From assembly GCF_000331225.1 (NCBI RefSeq), contig NZ_ANFY01000007.1, positions 434,001 through 498,000 on the forward strand: a stretch of DNA of 64,000 nt. The letters are read 5' to 3'. The position numbers and the translations under genes were made by a program. The notes under the pieces were generated by a model that ran no database searches, was not told where the DNA came from, and worked only from the letters and a program-made list of their open reading frames with translations. The number at the start of each line of letters is the position of its first letter. The first letter of the stretch is position 1. Source of the DNA: Sandarakinorhabdus sp. AAP62 (lineage in GTDB: Bacteria; Pseudomonadota; Alphaproteobacteria; Sphingomonadales; Sphingomonadaceae). This document shows, piece after piece, positions 25,887 to 33,769 of the stretch.

Positions 25887-27475
25887 ACGACCAGGTGGCT
25901 TTCACCCTCAAGGGCCGCAATCCGGACGTGTTGAGCTGTATCGCCAACCTGTCGAACGATGAAGTCTTCACCCCGCCGGAGTTTGCCAACCGGATGCTCG
26001 ACACCTTGGAACAGGCCTGGGCGTCCAGCAATGACGGGGCAAGCATCTGGGCGGACAAGACGGTTACCTTCCTCGATCCCTTCACCAAGTCGGGTGTGTT
26101 TCTGCGCGAGATCACCAAGCGGCTGATCAAAGGGTTAGAGCCGGAAATCTCCGACTTGCAGGACCGCGTCGACCATATCCTGACCAAGCAGGTGTTCGGC
26201 ATCGCCATCACCCAGATCACCGCGCTGCTGGCGCGGCGGAGCTTGTATTGCTCGAAGCAGGCCACCGGTCCGCATAGCGTTGCCTGCAGTTTCGGCGACA
26301 ATGATCACGGGAATATCTGGTTTGAACGGACTGAACATGTCCGGGAAGGAGATCGTTGTCGATTTTGTGGTGCGGGTGGAGAGTTGCTTGAGCGCGGCCC
26401 GGACGAGGAAAACTACGCATATGCGTTTATCCATACCATAGACAGTAAGGCTCGGGTTGCCGAGTTCTTCGGAGGCAAGATGCAGTTCGACGTTATCATC
26501 GGTAACCCGCCCTATCAGCTCACTGATGGCGGGGGAGGCACATCCGCGGTCCCGATTTATCAACACTTTGTGGAACGCGCCAAAGAGCTTGAACCCCGGT
26601 TCGTGTCGATGGTCATCCCATCGAGGTGGTTTACTGGCGGCAAAGGCCTCGACGATTTCCGAGAGGCAATGCTTAAGGATGATCGATGCCGCCGTATCGA
26701 AGATTTTCTAAGCGCATCCGAGGTGTTTCCGGGTGTCGGTCTCAAAGGTGGGATATGCTATTTTTTGTGGGACCGAGATAATCAAGGTGATTGCGAGGTA
26801 AGCACACACTTTCAGGCGTGGCCCTCTTCTACTGCTGTTCGACCACTTCTAGAAAAAGGGAACGATGTATTTATCAGATTCAATGAGGCTGTAGCGATCT
26901 TGCATAAGGTGATGGCCCATTCCTTGCCTAGAGCGCCTACATTTGAAACGCTAGTAAGCTCGCGCCGACCTTTTGGGTTCGACTCAACCTTCCGAGGCAA
27001 AGCAGTTCGCTCTGAAGGCGATGTTGAGATTCTACAAAAAGGCGGAAAGGGCTATGTAGCATTGAACAAAATTGAAAATGGTAAGGAATTGATCAAGAGC
27101 TGGAAACTCTTTGTAGGATTTGCTGCGCCCGGAACGGGCAATAAAGATAGCTACCCCCACAAAGTAATTAGCACCCCATTCTTGGGTTATCCGGGGCAGA
27201 TTTCAACAGAAACTTATTTGGCGATAGGTCCATTTGAATCCGAATCTGAGGCGCTTAACGCGCTTTCTTATTTGCACTGCAGATTTACAAGATTTCTCAT
27301 TCAACTCCGGAAGGCTTCGCAAAACACAACTCGAAAGGTTTATGGATTCGTCCCAATCCAAGACTGGTCGAAGGCGTGGACTGACGACGAGTTATACAAG
27401 AAATACGGGATCACTGACGAGGAGGTGGCCTTCATAGAGCGACTCGTTCGACCGATGGGTGATGTTGATGATTAA
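25883..27475 (+). CDS. Eco57I-type adenine DNA methylase with NPPY motif
   Basis: A 530-residue N6-adenine methylase. The motif I region is FLDPFTKSGVFL (63-74), in which the usual Gly-x-Gly reads Lys-Ser-Gly. The catalytic motif IV is IIGNPPYQL (NPPY at 208-211), and a CxxC pair (CRFC) lies near 159-162. The C-terminal half is a target-recognition-like region (GKAVRSEGDVEIL...YVALNKIENGKE, then GFVPIQDWSKAW). GGAGG precedes the ATG. The gene overlaps the nuclease-helicase start. Its middle part (about 26700-27400) is more AT-rich than the flanks, as is common for exchanged specificity regions. Confidence 0.86.
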   Translation: MNDQVAFTLKGRNPDVLSCIANLSNDEVFTPPEFANRMLDTLEQAWASSNDGASIWADKTVTFLDPFTKSGVFLREITKRLIKGLEPEISDLQDRVDHILTKQVFGIAITQITALLARRSLYCSKQATGPHSVACSFGDNDHGNIWFERTEHVREGDRCRFCGAGGELLERGPDEENYAYAFIHTIDSKARVAEFFGGKMQFDVIIGNPPYQLTDGGGGTSAVPIYQHFVERAKELEPRFVSMVIPSRWFTGGKGLDDFREAMLKDDRCRRIEDFLSASEVFPGVGLKGGICYFLWDRDNQGDCEVSTHFQAWPSSTAVRPLLEKGNDVFIRFNEAVAILHKVMAHSLPRAPTFETLVSSRRPFGFDSTFRGKAVRSEGDVEILQKGGKGYVALNKIENGKELIKSWKLFVGFAAPGTGNKDSYPHKVISTPFLGYPGQISTETYLAIGPFESESEALNALSYLHCRFTRFLIQLRKASQNTTRKVYGFVPIQDWSKAWTDDELYKKYGITDEEVAFIERLVRPMGDVDD

Positions 27476-30020
27476 ACCCACTATCGACGAAATTCTGCTT
27501 CCCAAGCCCGAGAGCCGTCTGCGTATCTATGCGTGGACACCCAATGAGCCGCCGCCCGCCTATACCGGACTGATAAAGGTCGGGCAGACCACGCAGGCCG
27601 ACGTCAATGACCGCATCCGCCAGTCGCAGGGGCAGATGCAGCAGGCCTACACGCTCCACGTCAACGAAGTGGCCGAACGCGAGGACGGTTCCATCTTTCG
27701 CGACAGCGATATGCGCTCTCGCCTGATCGAGAAGGGTTTCGAGAACGTCACCATCGGCTCTTCACGCGAATGGATGCGCTGCTCGCCGGCGGACGTGAAG
27801 AGTGCCATCACCGAATTGCGCAAGGGTCTGCGCTTCGAGCCCGCGCGGCACGAAAACTTCCCCATGCGCCGCGAACAGGCCGAGGCGGTCGAGGTCACTC
27901 ACGACTACTTCCTGTCCCGCTGGGCAGAAGACCCCAAGTCCGTCCCCCGCTTCCTCTGGAACGCGAAGATGCGCTTCGGCAAAACCTTCACCGGCTATCA
28001 ACTGGCGAAGAAGCTTGGGGCAAAGCGCGTGCTGGTCGTCACCTTCAAGCCCGCCGTTGAGGATGCTTGGGAGGCGGACCTCAAGAACCACGTCGATTTC
28101 GACGGCTGGCAGTACATTTCCCGCAATGCCGGAGGCAGCCCGCTCGATGTCCCCAAGGATACGCCGCTGGTTTATTTCGGCTCGTTCCAGGATCTGCTCG
28201 GCACCGATCGCTATGGCAACATCAAGGCCCGCAACGAGTGGATTCACGCCATCAACTGGGACCTGGTTATCTTCGACGAATACCATTTCGGTGCATGGCG
28301 CGATAACGCGAAGGAGTTGTTCGAGGGCGAGGACACCGAGGTGGCGAAGAAGGAACTCGCCTACGTCTCCGGTCTGGAGACCGTGAACGAGGACCTTGAA
28401 GACCTATCGGAAACCGAGGCCGAATTCCTGCCGATCACGACGCGGGCGTATCTCTATCTGTCCGGCACGCCGTTCAAGGCGCTGGCCACGGGCGAGTTCA
28501 TCGAAGAGCAGATTTTCAACTGGACCTACACCGACGAACAGCGAGCCAAGGCCGATTTCGCGGTGGATCATCCCGGGGAGCGTAACCCCTATGGCGCGCT
28601 GCCCCAGATGCGCCTGCTAACCTACCAAATGCCTGACGAACTACTCGCCATCGCCAGCGGCGGGGAGTTCGACGAGTTCGATCTTGGCGAGTTCTTCGCG
28701 GCGAGCGGCAAGGGCGTGATGGCGACCTTCAAGCACAAAAATGAGGTGCAGAAGTGGCTCGACATCATTCGGGGGAGCTACGCGCCGCAGACACTTGATG
28801 CGCTGCGCGCCGGGGGCAAGCCGCCCTTTCCCTATTCCGATGTGCGGCTGCTACCCTATCTCAACCACGCCTTCTGGTTCCTGCCCAGCGTTGCCGCCTG
28901 TGAGGCGATGAAGAATCTGCTGGAGGAGAAGCAGAACGTCTTCTGGCAGAAATACCGGGTCATTGTCGCGGCGGGGGCAAATGCTGGCCTCGGGCTCAAT
29001 GCGCTCCCGCCTGTGCGCAAGGCAATTGGCTCCGGGCACGATACCCAGTCGATCACCCTATCCTGCGGCAAGCTCACCACCGGGGTGACGGTGCCGCAAT
29101 GGTCTTCGATCCTGATGCTGCGCAACCTGAAGTCGCCTGAGACCTATTTCCAGGCAGCGTTCCGCGTCCAATCGCCGTGGTCGATCAAGAACCCGGACGG
29201 GGATGATCCGAACCGCGAGGACGTGCTGAAGCCCGTCTGCTTCGTGTTCGATTTCGCCCCGACACGGGCGCTGCGACAGATTTCCGAATACGGCATCGGC
29301 CTGTCTCCCGGGGAAGCGAACCCGGAAAAGGCCGTGGCCGACCTTGTCTCATTCCTGCCGGTGCTCGCCTATGACGGCGCAAATATGGTGCAGATTGATG
29401 CGGGCGGCATTCTGGACATGGCAATGGCGGGCACATCCGCCACGCTCTTGGCGCGCAAGTGGGAATCGGCGATGCTGGTCAACGTCGACAACGATACCCT
29501 TCGCCGGGTTCTCGCGAGCGAAGAGGCCATGGCGGCAGTCGAGCGGATCGAAGGCTGGCGTGCTCTTGGCGACAACGTGATCGAGACGATCATCAACAAG
29601 AGCGAGAAGATAAAGGATATCAAGAAGAAGGCCAAGGAGGCCGACCTCTCCGAGAAGGAGAAGCGAGAGTTGACCGCCGAGGAGAAGGAACACAAATCGC
29701 TCCGCAAGGAGGTTCAAAAGAAGCTGATCAAGTTCGCTACCCGCATCCCGGCCTTCATGTATCTGACCGACTTCCGCGAAAACACCCTGGTGGACGTTAT
29801 CACCAAGATCGAGCCGGACCTGTTCCGCACTGTTACCGGGCTAACGGTCGGCGACTTTAACTTGCTGGTCGATCTTAAGGTGTTCAACACGGAGCGGATG
29901 AACGCTGCCGTGTTCGCCTTCCGAAGGTACGAGGATGCGTCGCTTCGCTATACAGGGATCGACAGCCATGTGGGGCTGACCCGAATTGGCGGTTATGACA
30001 CGGTGGTAGCGAAGGAATGA
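27468..30020 (+). CDS. GIY-YIG (T5orf172-like) nuclease fused to SF2 helicase
   Basis: About 850 residues. Residues about 18-110 resemble the T5orf172/GIY-YIG nuclease fold (IYAWTPN..., GLIKVGQTTQADVNDRI, then FRDSDMRSRLIEKGF and EWMRC). The SF2 helicase core follows: motif I FLWNAKMRFGKTF (163-174), DEAD-like DEYH (270-273), motif III LYLSGTPFK and motif VI FQAAFRVQSPW. A charged, coiled-coil-prone segment (KIKDIKKKAKEADLSEKEKR) precedes a C-terminal DNA-binding-like part. It is the restriction-like subunit of the three-gene module. ATG 27468 is chosen for the GGGTG 6 bases upstream; GTG 27459 and ATG 27462 are alternatives. Confidence 0.85.
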   Translation: MIKPTIDEILLPKPESRLRIYAWTPNEPPPAYTGLIKVGQTTQADVNDRIRQSQGQMQQAYTLHVNEVAEREDGSIFRDSDMRSRLIEKGFENVTIGSSREWMRCSPADVKSAITELRKGLRFEPARHENFPMRREQAEAVEVTHDYFLSRWAEDPKSVPRFLWNAKMRFGKTFTGYQLAKKLGAKRVLVVTFKPAVEDAWEADLKNHVDFDGWQYISRNAGGSPLDVPKDTPLVYFGSFQDLLGTDRYGNIKARNEWIHAINWDLVIFDEYHFGAWRDNAKELFEGEDTEVAKKELAYVSGLETVNEDLEDLSETEAEFLPITTRAYLYLSGTPFKALATGEFIEEQIFNWTYTDEQRAKADFAVDHPGERNPYGALPQMRLLTYQMPDELLAIASGGEFDEFDLGEFFAASGKGVMATFKHKNEVQKWLDIIRGSYAPQTLDALRAGGKPPFPYSDVRLLPYLNHAFWFLPSVAACEAMKNLLEEKQNVFWQKYRVIVAAGANAGLGLNALPPVRKAIGSGHDTQSITLSCGKLTTGVTVPQWSSILMLRNLKSPETYFQAAFRVQSPWSIKNPDGDDPNREDVLKPVCFVFDFAPTRALRQISEYGIGLSPGEANPEKAVADLVSFLPVLAYDGANMVQIDAGGILDMAMAGTSATLLARKWESAMLVNVDNDTLRRVLASEEAMAAVERIEGWRALGDNVIETIINKSEKIKDIKKKAKEADLSEKEKRELTAEEKEHKSLRKEVQKKLIKFATRIPAFMYLTDFRENTLVDVITKIEPDLFRTVTGLTVGDFNLLVDLKVFNTERMNAAVFAFRRYEDASLRYTGIDSHVGLTRIGGYDTVVAKE

Positions 30021-30147
30021 TGCGGGTCCAACAGCGCCAGTTGCGCAAAAAAAATCTGAGGCGGAAGCGCAGGGTGGGGGCCTATTTGGGGGCCTTTGTA
30101 GAAGAGAAAACATAATATTATTGTTTATCAATTACTTACATGATTGC

Positions 30148-30169
30148 TTCGAGTCCTCTTCTGGCACCA
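30148..30169 (+). other. tRNA 3'-end-like sequence, candidate attachment site
   Basis: The 22 bases start with TTCGAGTCC (T-loop-like) and end in GGCACCA, as the 3' end of a tRNA gene does. The count between T-loop and CCA is one base shorter than the canonical 16, and no 5' tRNA part is present, so this is a tRNA-end remnant or duplicated att core rather than a tRNA gene. Its place between the last cargo gene and an old integrase remnant fits a site-specific insertion point. Confidence 0.35.
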
Positions 30170-30172
30170 TCA

Positions 30173-30197
30173 CCCCGGCCGCCAGCGGCCGCCGGGG
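30173..30197. terminator. GC-rich hairpin after the att-like site
   Basis: CCCCGGCCGCC-AGC-GGCCGCCGGGG forms an 11-bp stem with one mismatch and a 3-base loop. An A-run follows on the plus strand; there is no U-tract in either direction. Possibly the terminator region of the lost tRNA or of minus-strand transcription. Confidence 0.35.
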
Positions 30198-30329
30198 ATT
30201 GAAAAAACCCTGAAAATCAGCGAGTTTAGCCACAGTAAGCACCTGTGTTCGCCGTGATCCGTCGGCAACCGCAGTTTTCCGGGGGTCTCTTTCCGGGCGG
30301 TCTTGCAGCCAGGCTGCGAGTGTGAACCA

Positions 30330-30795
30330 ATGGCGCTGACAGATACCATGATCAAGTTGGCCAAGTCCGGCGATGCCGATCGCAAGCTGGCTGACGACAA
30401 GGGGCTTTATCTGCTGGTCACGACCAGCGGTTCGAAGCTGTGGCGATGAAAGTATGGGATCGATGGCAAGGAAAGGAAGCTGGCGCTGGGCAGCCATCCT
30501 GATGTTGGCTTGAAAGAGGCGGCGCCCGTCGCGACGCTGCCCGCACGGCGGCAGAAGCCGGCAATGATCCAGCAGCAGCCAGGCGCGAGGCGCGCATCGC
30601 CCGGAAATTTGCTTCGGCCAATAACTTTGGCGCGCTCTTGCGGGCGGTCGATGCACATGCCGGTCAGCCGGTAACACAGCTGGCGCTGCGCTTTACGGCT
30701 CATATGTTTCAGCGGCCTGGCGAAATCCGCAAAGCAGAATGGGCGGAGATCGATTTCGACAAGGCGGTCTGGACAATCCCGGCGGCGCGCATTGG
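30330..30795 (+). pseudogene. P4-type integrase remnant
   Basis: Begins like an intact P4-family integrase (MALTDTMIKLAKSG, then KLADDKGLYLLVTTSGSKLWR) but meets TGA after LWR, where the family continues with KYR-like residues; KYGIDGKERKLALGSHPDVGLKEA follows in frame. A one-base shift then continues in another frame (ARRDAARTAAEAGNDPAAARREAR). There is then a large internal deletion (about 150 codons by comparison with family length) before a catalytic-domain piece (RPGEIRKAEWAEIDFDKAVWTIPA). Stop, frameshift and deletion together make this clearly non-functional. It marks an older integration event at the same site. Confidence 0.8.
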
Positions 30796-30868
30796 GCGGA
30801 GCGGGTGGAGATGGCGCAATGGCGGACGGACCATCTCGATGTCGTCCGCAATAGGGCGGAAGTGATGC

Positions 30869-30940
30869 CAATGAGGGCGCTCAGTTCGCAACGGGTGACA
30901 TCGTACCCCCTGCTAATCCTTCCGCATCGCGCCCTCATTG
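30869..30940. repeat. 12-bp inverted repeat, 48 bases apart
   Basis: CAATGAGGGCGC (30869-30880) and GCGCCCTCATTG (30929-30940) are perfect inverted copies. They could be the ends of a small relic element or a large stem-loop. No transposase sequence lies between them. Confidence 0.4.
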
Positions 30941-31047
30941 TCGCCATACAGCGGTGAAGGTTACGGTGCCATATTTGGTCTCGAACAAATTAAGCCAATG
31001 CAGGTCGGTGTTGGGCGTTCCAGCACTTGATCGCTGTTCGTTGATTG

Positions 31048-31084
31048 CCGACCGCCAGCGAGTGCGGGACTCGCCAGCGGTCGG
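31048..31084 (-). terminator. Hairpin downstream of the outer-membrane protein gene
   Basis: CCGACCGC/GCGGTCGG (8 bp) encloses GCGAGT/ACTCGC (6 bp) with a CA/CA internal loop and a 5-base apical loop. It lies just after the stop of the minus-strand gene at 31108. No U-tract. Confidence 0.5.
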
Positions 31085-31107
31085 ACATCTTCAGCCTCGG
31101 CCGGAAA

Positions 31108-31710
31108 TCAGAAGCGGTACGACGCGCCCAGCAGCACTTGCTGGCGTTCGAAGGTGGCGCCCTTGCTGGCTGCGTCGATGTAGCGATATTCCAGCCGGGC
31201 GTTGATGTTCCTGGTCACGGCATATTCGATGCCGCCTCCAGCCAGCCAGGCATCGAGATTGTCGCTCGACGCTGCCGCCGCCGTGCTGGTGCGAACGCGG
31301 ACATTGGCATAGCCGCCGCGCACATAGAGCAGCGCCTTTTCCGTCACCAGATAACCGGCGCGGGCCGAAACTTCGAAGGCGTGCTTCGGATCGATGCTCA
31401 CCGCGGTGGTGCCGCGCGTACCGGCAAGCGTGTCGTCGGCGCCGATGCTGAAGGCAGCTTCGGCACCAATCACGAAGCGGCGGGCGATCAATTTGTCGTA
31501 ACCGGCATTGATGCCGAACACAGCGGCATCCTGATCGGTGCTGCGATTGAGCGGGGCGGCGCCTTCGAGGCCGGGGCCGACCTTGTCGTGATTATAGCCA
31601 GCGGTGATGCCGACGAAGGGGCCGTTGAAGCTTTCGGCAGCGGCCGGCGCGGCGATGGCGGTGGTGGCAACGGCAAGCGCCAGCAGCGCGGAACGGAACT
31701 TGGTGGTCAT
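31108..31710 (-). CDS. Outer-membrane beta-barrel protein (Omp25/OmpA-barrel type)
   Basis: A 200-residue protein with a signal peptide (ALLALAVATTAIAAPAAA) followed by an 8-stranded barrel: GPFVGITAGYNHD, alternating strands, RLEYRYID near the end and a C-terminal SYRF ending in phenylalanine, as required for barrel insertion. A good ribosome site (AAGGAA) precedes ATG 31710. It is divergent from the YHS/bufferin operon, and the shared intergenic region carries two LysR-type boxes, one facing this gene. No enzymatic function is expected; likely a stress-regulated surface protein. Confidence 0.85.
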   Translation of the reverse strand: MTTKFRSALLALAVATTAIAAPAAAESFNGPFVGITAGYNHDKVGPGLEGAAPLNRSTDQDAAVFGINAGYDKLIARRFVIGAEAAFSIGADDTLAGTRGTTAVSIDPKHAFEVSARAGYLVTEKALLYVRGGYANVRVRTSTAAAASSDNLDAWLAGGGIEYAVTRNINARLEYRYIDAASKGATFERQQVLLGASYRF

Positions 31711-31794
31711 GGTGCAGTTCCTTTGGTTGGCTCCGGGGGATCCGGATGCCGTCCAAATGAACCCGCCGATCTTTTATGATAATCGGGCAAACAC

Positions 31795-31821
31795 GGAAGA
31801 TACTGTTCCATTTCGCGAAAT
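31795..31821 (-). promoter_or_regulatory. LysR-type box a, facing the outer-membrane protein gene
   Basis: Read on the minus strand: ATTTCG-CGAAA-TGGAAC followed by AGTATCTTCC. This is the degenerate member of the six-site family (T-N11-A core in a TTCCG-N5-CGGAA dyad plus a TTCC-type half-site). It lies about 85 bases upstream of ATG 31710 and overlaps a perfect 16-base palindrome CCATTTCGCGAAATGG. Confidence 0.55.
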
Positions 31822-31838
31822 GGTGGGGACGACGCTCC

Positions 31839-31866
31839 GTTCCGCCTGCCGGAACAATCCATTTCG
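31839..31866 (+). promoter_or_regulatory. LysR-type box b, facing the YHS/bufferin operon
   Basis: GTTCCG-CCTGC-CGGAAC is a perfect 6-base-arm dyad with a T-N11-A core, followed directly by AATCCATTTCG. The part CGGAACAATCCATTTC is identical to that in box c. It ends about 130 bases before the YHS start codon at 31997. Confidence 0.65.
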
Positions 31867-31996
31867 AATTTCGGCCATTAATCCGTCGGGCATCAAGGCC
31901 TAGTTGTTGGGGGTGCCGGACGAGCTGGCACCCACAGACCAACGGCTCGCCACTCTTCCCGATCCCCTCACGGCGAACCCCAAAGGAGACAATGAC

Positions 31997-32497
31997 ATGA
32001 ACACGAGGACCATCCTGACCGCACTGGCCGCCATCGGCCTCAGCGTTGGCGCCATGAGCGCCGCCACCTCGCCGGCTTTCGCCCTGGTGCCCACCTCCGC
32101 TTCCGCGGTGAACACAGATACCGCCGGCATCGCCGTCCATGGTTATGACGTGGTGGCCTATTTCACCGAAGGCAAGCCGCGCGTCGGCAATGCCAGCCAC
32201 ACCACCACCTATGAAGGCGCACGTTACCAGTTCGCCAGCGCCGCCAATCTGAAGGCCTTCCAGGCCAATCCCGCCGCCTATGCGCCGGGCTTCGGCGGCT
32301 TCTGCGCCATGGGCGTGGCGCTGGAAAAGAAGCTCGATGGCGATCCCAAGGTCTGGAAGATCGTCGACGGCAAGCTCTACCTCAACGTCAACAAGGAGGT
32401 TTCGGTCGCCTGGCAGCGCGACATCCCCGGCAACCTGGTGAAGGCCAACGAAAACTGGCCGGCGATCAAGGACAAGGCCCCGGAGGCGCTGAACTGA
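31997..32497 (+). CDS. YHS-domain-containing exported protein
   Basis: A 166-residue protein with a signal peptide (ILTALAAIGLSVGAMSAATSPAFA) and a YHS-like domain: GIAVHGYDVVAYFTEGKP, YEGARYQFASAANLKAFQANPAAYAP, then GGFCAMGVA with its single cysteine. YHS-type domains often bind metals. AGGAG lies 8 bases upstream of ATG 31997. It is the first gene after LysR-type box b and is followed, after a strong hairpin, by the bufferin precursor gene. A periplasmic metal-related role alongside the bufferin is an inference. Confidence 0.85.
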   Translation: MNTRTILTALAAIGLSVGAMSAATSPAFALVPTSASAVNTDTAGIAVHGYDVVAYFTEGKPRVGNASHTTTYEGARYQFASAANLKAFQANPAAYAPGFGGFCAMGVALEKKLDGDPKVWKIVDGKLYLNVNKEVSVAWQRDIPGNLVKANENWPAIKDKAPEALN

Positions 32498-32531
32498 GGC
32501 GCTGAACTGATCGCCAACTGACCTCTCCCCC

Positions 32532-32557
32532 TGGCGGCCGGCGCAAGCCGGCCGCCA
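32532..32557 (+). promoter_or_regulatory. Strong GNRA-capped hairpin upstream of bufA1
   Basis: TGGCGGCCGGC-GCAA-GCCGGCCGCCA is a perfect 11-bp stem with a GCAA tetraloop, 17 bases before the bufA1 start codon and between it and the YHS stop. It lacks a U-tract. It may shield the 5' end of a processed bufA1 mRNA, raising expression of the small precursor relative to the YHS gene, or partly terminate. Confidence 0.55.
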
Positions 32558-32574
32558 CCCCCAAGGAAAATCCG

Positions 32575-32874
32575 ATGGATATCTCCCGTTCCGCCTTCCT
32601 GGCCGGCGCGCTGGCCACAGCGGTAACTGGCCTTGCCACCACCGCTGCCGCTGCCGACAAGCCCGCCCGCGAAAAATGCTTTGGCGTGTCGCTGGCAGGC
32701 TACAATGATTGCGCCGCCGGGCCCGGCACGTCCTGCTCCGGCACGTCCAAGGTCGATTACCAGGGCAACGCCTGGAAACTGGTGCCGGCCGGCACCTGCA
32801 CCACCATGGTGTCGAAGACCTCCCCCACCGGTCACGGTCAGCTGGCGGCCTATACCCACGCCAAGCGCCGCTGA
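32575..32874 (+). CDS. bufA1: Bufferin precursor (DUF2282, BufA1 type)
   Basis: A 99-residue precursor. Residues 1-27 are a Sec-type signal peptide ([20 protein letters not shown]). The mature part contains the DUF2282 core with four cysteines: Cys35 (REKCFGV), Cys46 ([10 protein letters not shown]), Cys54 (GTSCSGTS) and Cys75 (VPAGTCTTM), with the conserved [13 protein letters not shown]. Published work on bufferins describes them as Sec-exported RiPPs in which an MNIO enzyme turns cysteines into thiooxazoles that bind copper; which cysteines react here is inferred. Unusually, about 20 residues rich in His, Lys and Thr follow the last cysteine. The modification enzyme gene starts 4 bases after the stop. 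Confidence 0.88.
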   Translation: MDISRSAFLAGALATAVTGLATTAAAADKPAREKCFGVSLAGYNDCAAGPGTSCSGTSKVDYQGNAWKLVPAGTCTTMVSKTSPTGHGQLAAYTHAKRR

Positions 32875-32878
32875 TCCA

Positions 32879-33769
32879 ATGACGGCCGCCGCCTCTTCCC
32901 CGCTGCGTTTGCCGCCTGCGGCTGAATTGGGCCTGCCGCCGTCTGCGGGGCTCGGCCTGCACCGCGAACATCTCGATGAGGTGCTTGGCCGTGCAGGCCG
33001 GCTCGGCTTCATCGAGATTCACGCCGAAAATTTCATGAGCGAAGGCGGCCCGACGCTGGCCCTGCTCGACCAGCTGGCGAGCCAATATCCGATCTCCCTG
33101 CACGGCGTCGCGCTGTCGCTGGGCGGTGAGGAACCGCTGGACCCGGCGCATCTGCAGCGCCTGCGCCGCATCATCGATCGCACCCGGCCCGCCAGTTTTT
33201 CCGAACATCTGGCTTGGGCCAGCCACGACGGCATCTATTTCAACGATCTGCTGCCGATCGCCTATGACGCGACGACATTGTCGCGCGTCGCCGATCATGT
33301 CGATGAAGCGCAATCGGCGCTGGGCATGCGGCTGCTGCTCGAAAACCCGTCCACCTATGTCAGCCACGCGGCAAGCGACTGGGATGAAATCGATTTCCTG
33401 GCAGAGATCGCCCGCCGCACAGGCTGCGGCCTGCTGCTCGACATCAACAATGCCGTCGTTTCATCGGTCAATCACGGCTGGGACCCGCAGGCCTATCTGC
33501 AGCGTTTCCCACTGGCGCTGGTCGGCGAGATCCATCTTGCTGGCCACAGTGAAACCCGCGACGACGCCGGGCAACGCCTGCTGATCGACAGCCATGGCGA
33601 AGCCATCGCCGAGCCAGTGTGGTTGCATTATGCCGACGTGATCGCCCGCGCCGGCCCGCTGCCGACCCTGATCGAGCGCGACAACGACATTCCCGCCTTT
33701 GCCGTAGTCGCCGCCGAAGTGGCGCAGGCCGCCGCCATTCTTGCCCGCCACGCCAGAAAGGCCGCGTGA
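32879..33769 (+). CDS. bufB: MNIO (DUF692) bufferin-modifying enzyme
   Basis: A 296-residue TIM-barrel member of the multinuclear non-heme iron oxidative enzymes. Metal-site segments in order: GFIEIHAENFM, ISLHGVALSLG, SFSEHLAW, LLLENPSTYV, GLLLDINNAVVSSVNHGWDP, EIHLAGH and DSHGEAI. With its DUF2063 partner it should oxidise cysteines of the adjacent precursor using iron and oxygen in the cytoplasm before export. No ribosome site is visible, and the start lies 4 bases after the precursor stop, so it is translationally coupled. The next gene overlaps (TGATG). Confidence 0.9.
   Translation: MTAAASSPLRLPPAAELGLPPSAGLGLHREHLDEVLGRAGRLGFIEIHAENFMSEGGPTLALLDQLASQYPISLHGVALSLGGEEPLDPAHLQRLRRIIDRTRPASFSEHLAWASHDGIYFNDLLPIAYDATTLSRVADHVDEAQSALGMRLLLENPSTYVSHAASDWDEIDFLAEIARRTGCGLLLDINNAVVSSVNHGWDPQAYLQRFPLALVGEIHLAGHSETRDDAGQRLLIDSHGEAIAEPVWLHYADVIARAGPLPTLIERDNDIPAFAVVAAEVAQAAAILARHARKAA

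Larger units (their letters stand above)
30021..31107. other. Island edge: att-like site, decayed integrase, non-coding remainder
   Basis: No intact gene. In order: an AT-rich tail after the helicase, the tRNA-3'-end-like sequence, a GC hairpin, the P4-type integrase remnant, a 12-bp inverted repeat and the terminator-like hairpin of the outer-membrane protein gene on the minus strand. Confidence 0.5.

Noticed and set aside
30148-30169. A complete tRNA gene at the island edge
   Set aside because: Only a 3'-end-like segment is present, one base short in the acceptor/T-arm count. No anticodon arm or 5' half lies upstream.
31839-31870. Bufferin promoter read as an ECF sigma site (GGAAC / CGAA)
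   Set aside because: GGAAC and CGAA occur but with only 9 bases between them, far too short for an ECF -35/-10 pair. The same sequence fits a LysR box shared by six sites.
31592-33367. 591-codon open frame antisense to the YHS, bufA1 and bufB genes
   Set aside because: Composition is His/Arg/Gly-rich as expected from an antisense frame of GC-rich genes, and it crosses three clearly coding genes and a regulatory region.
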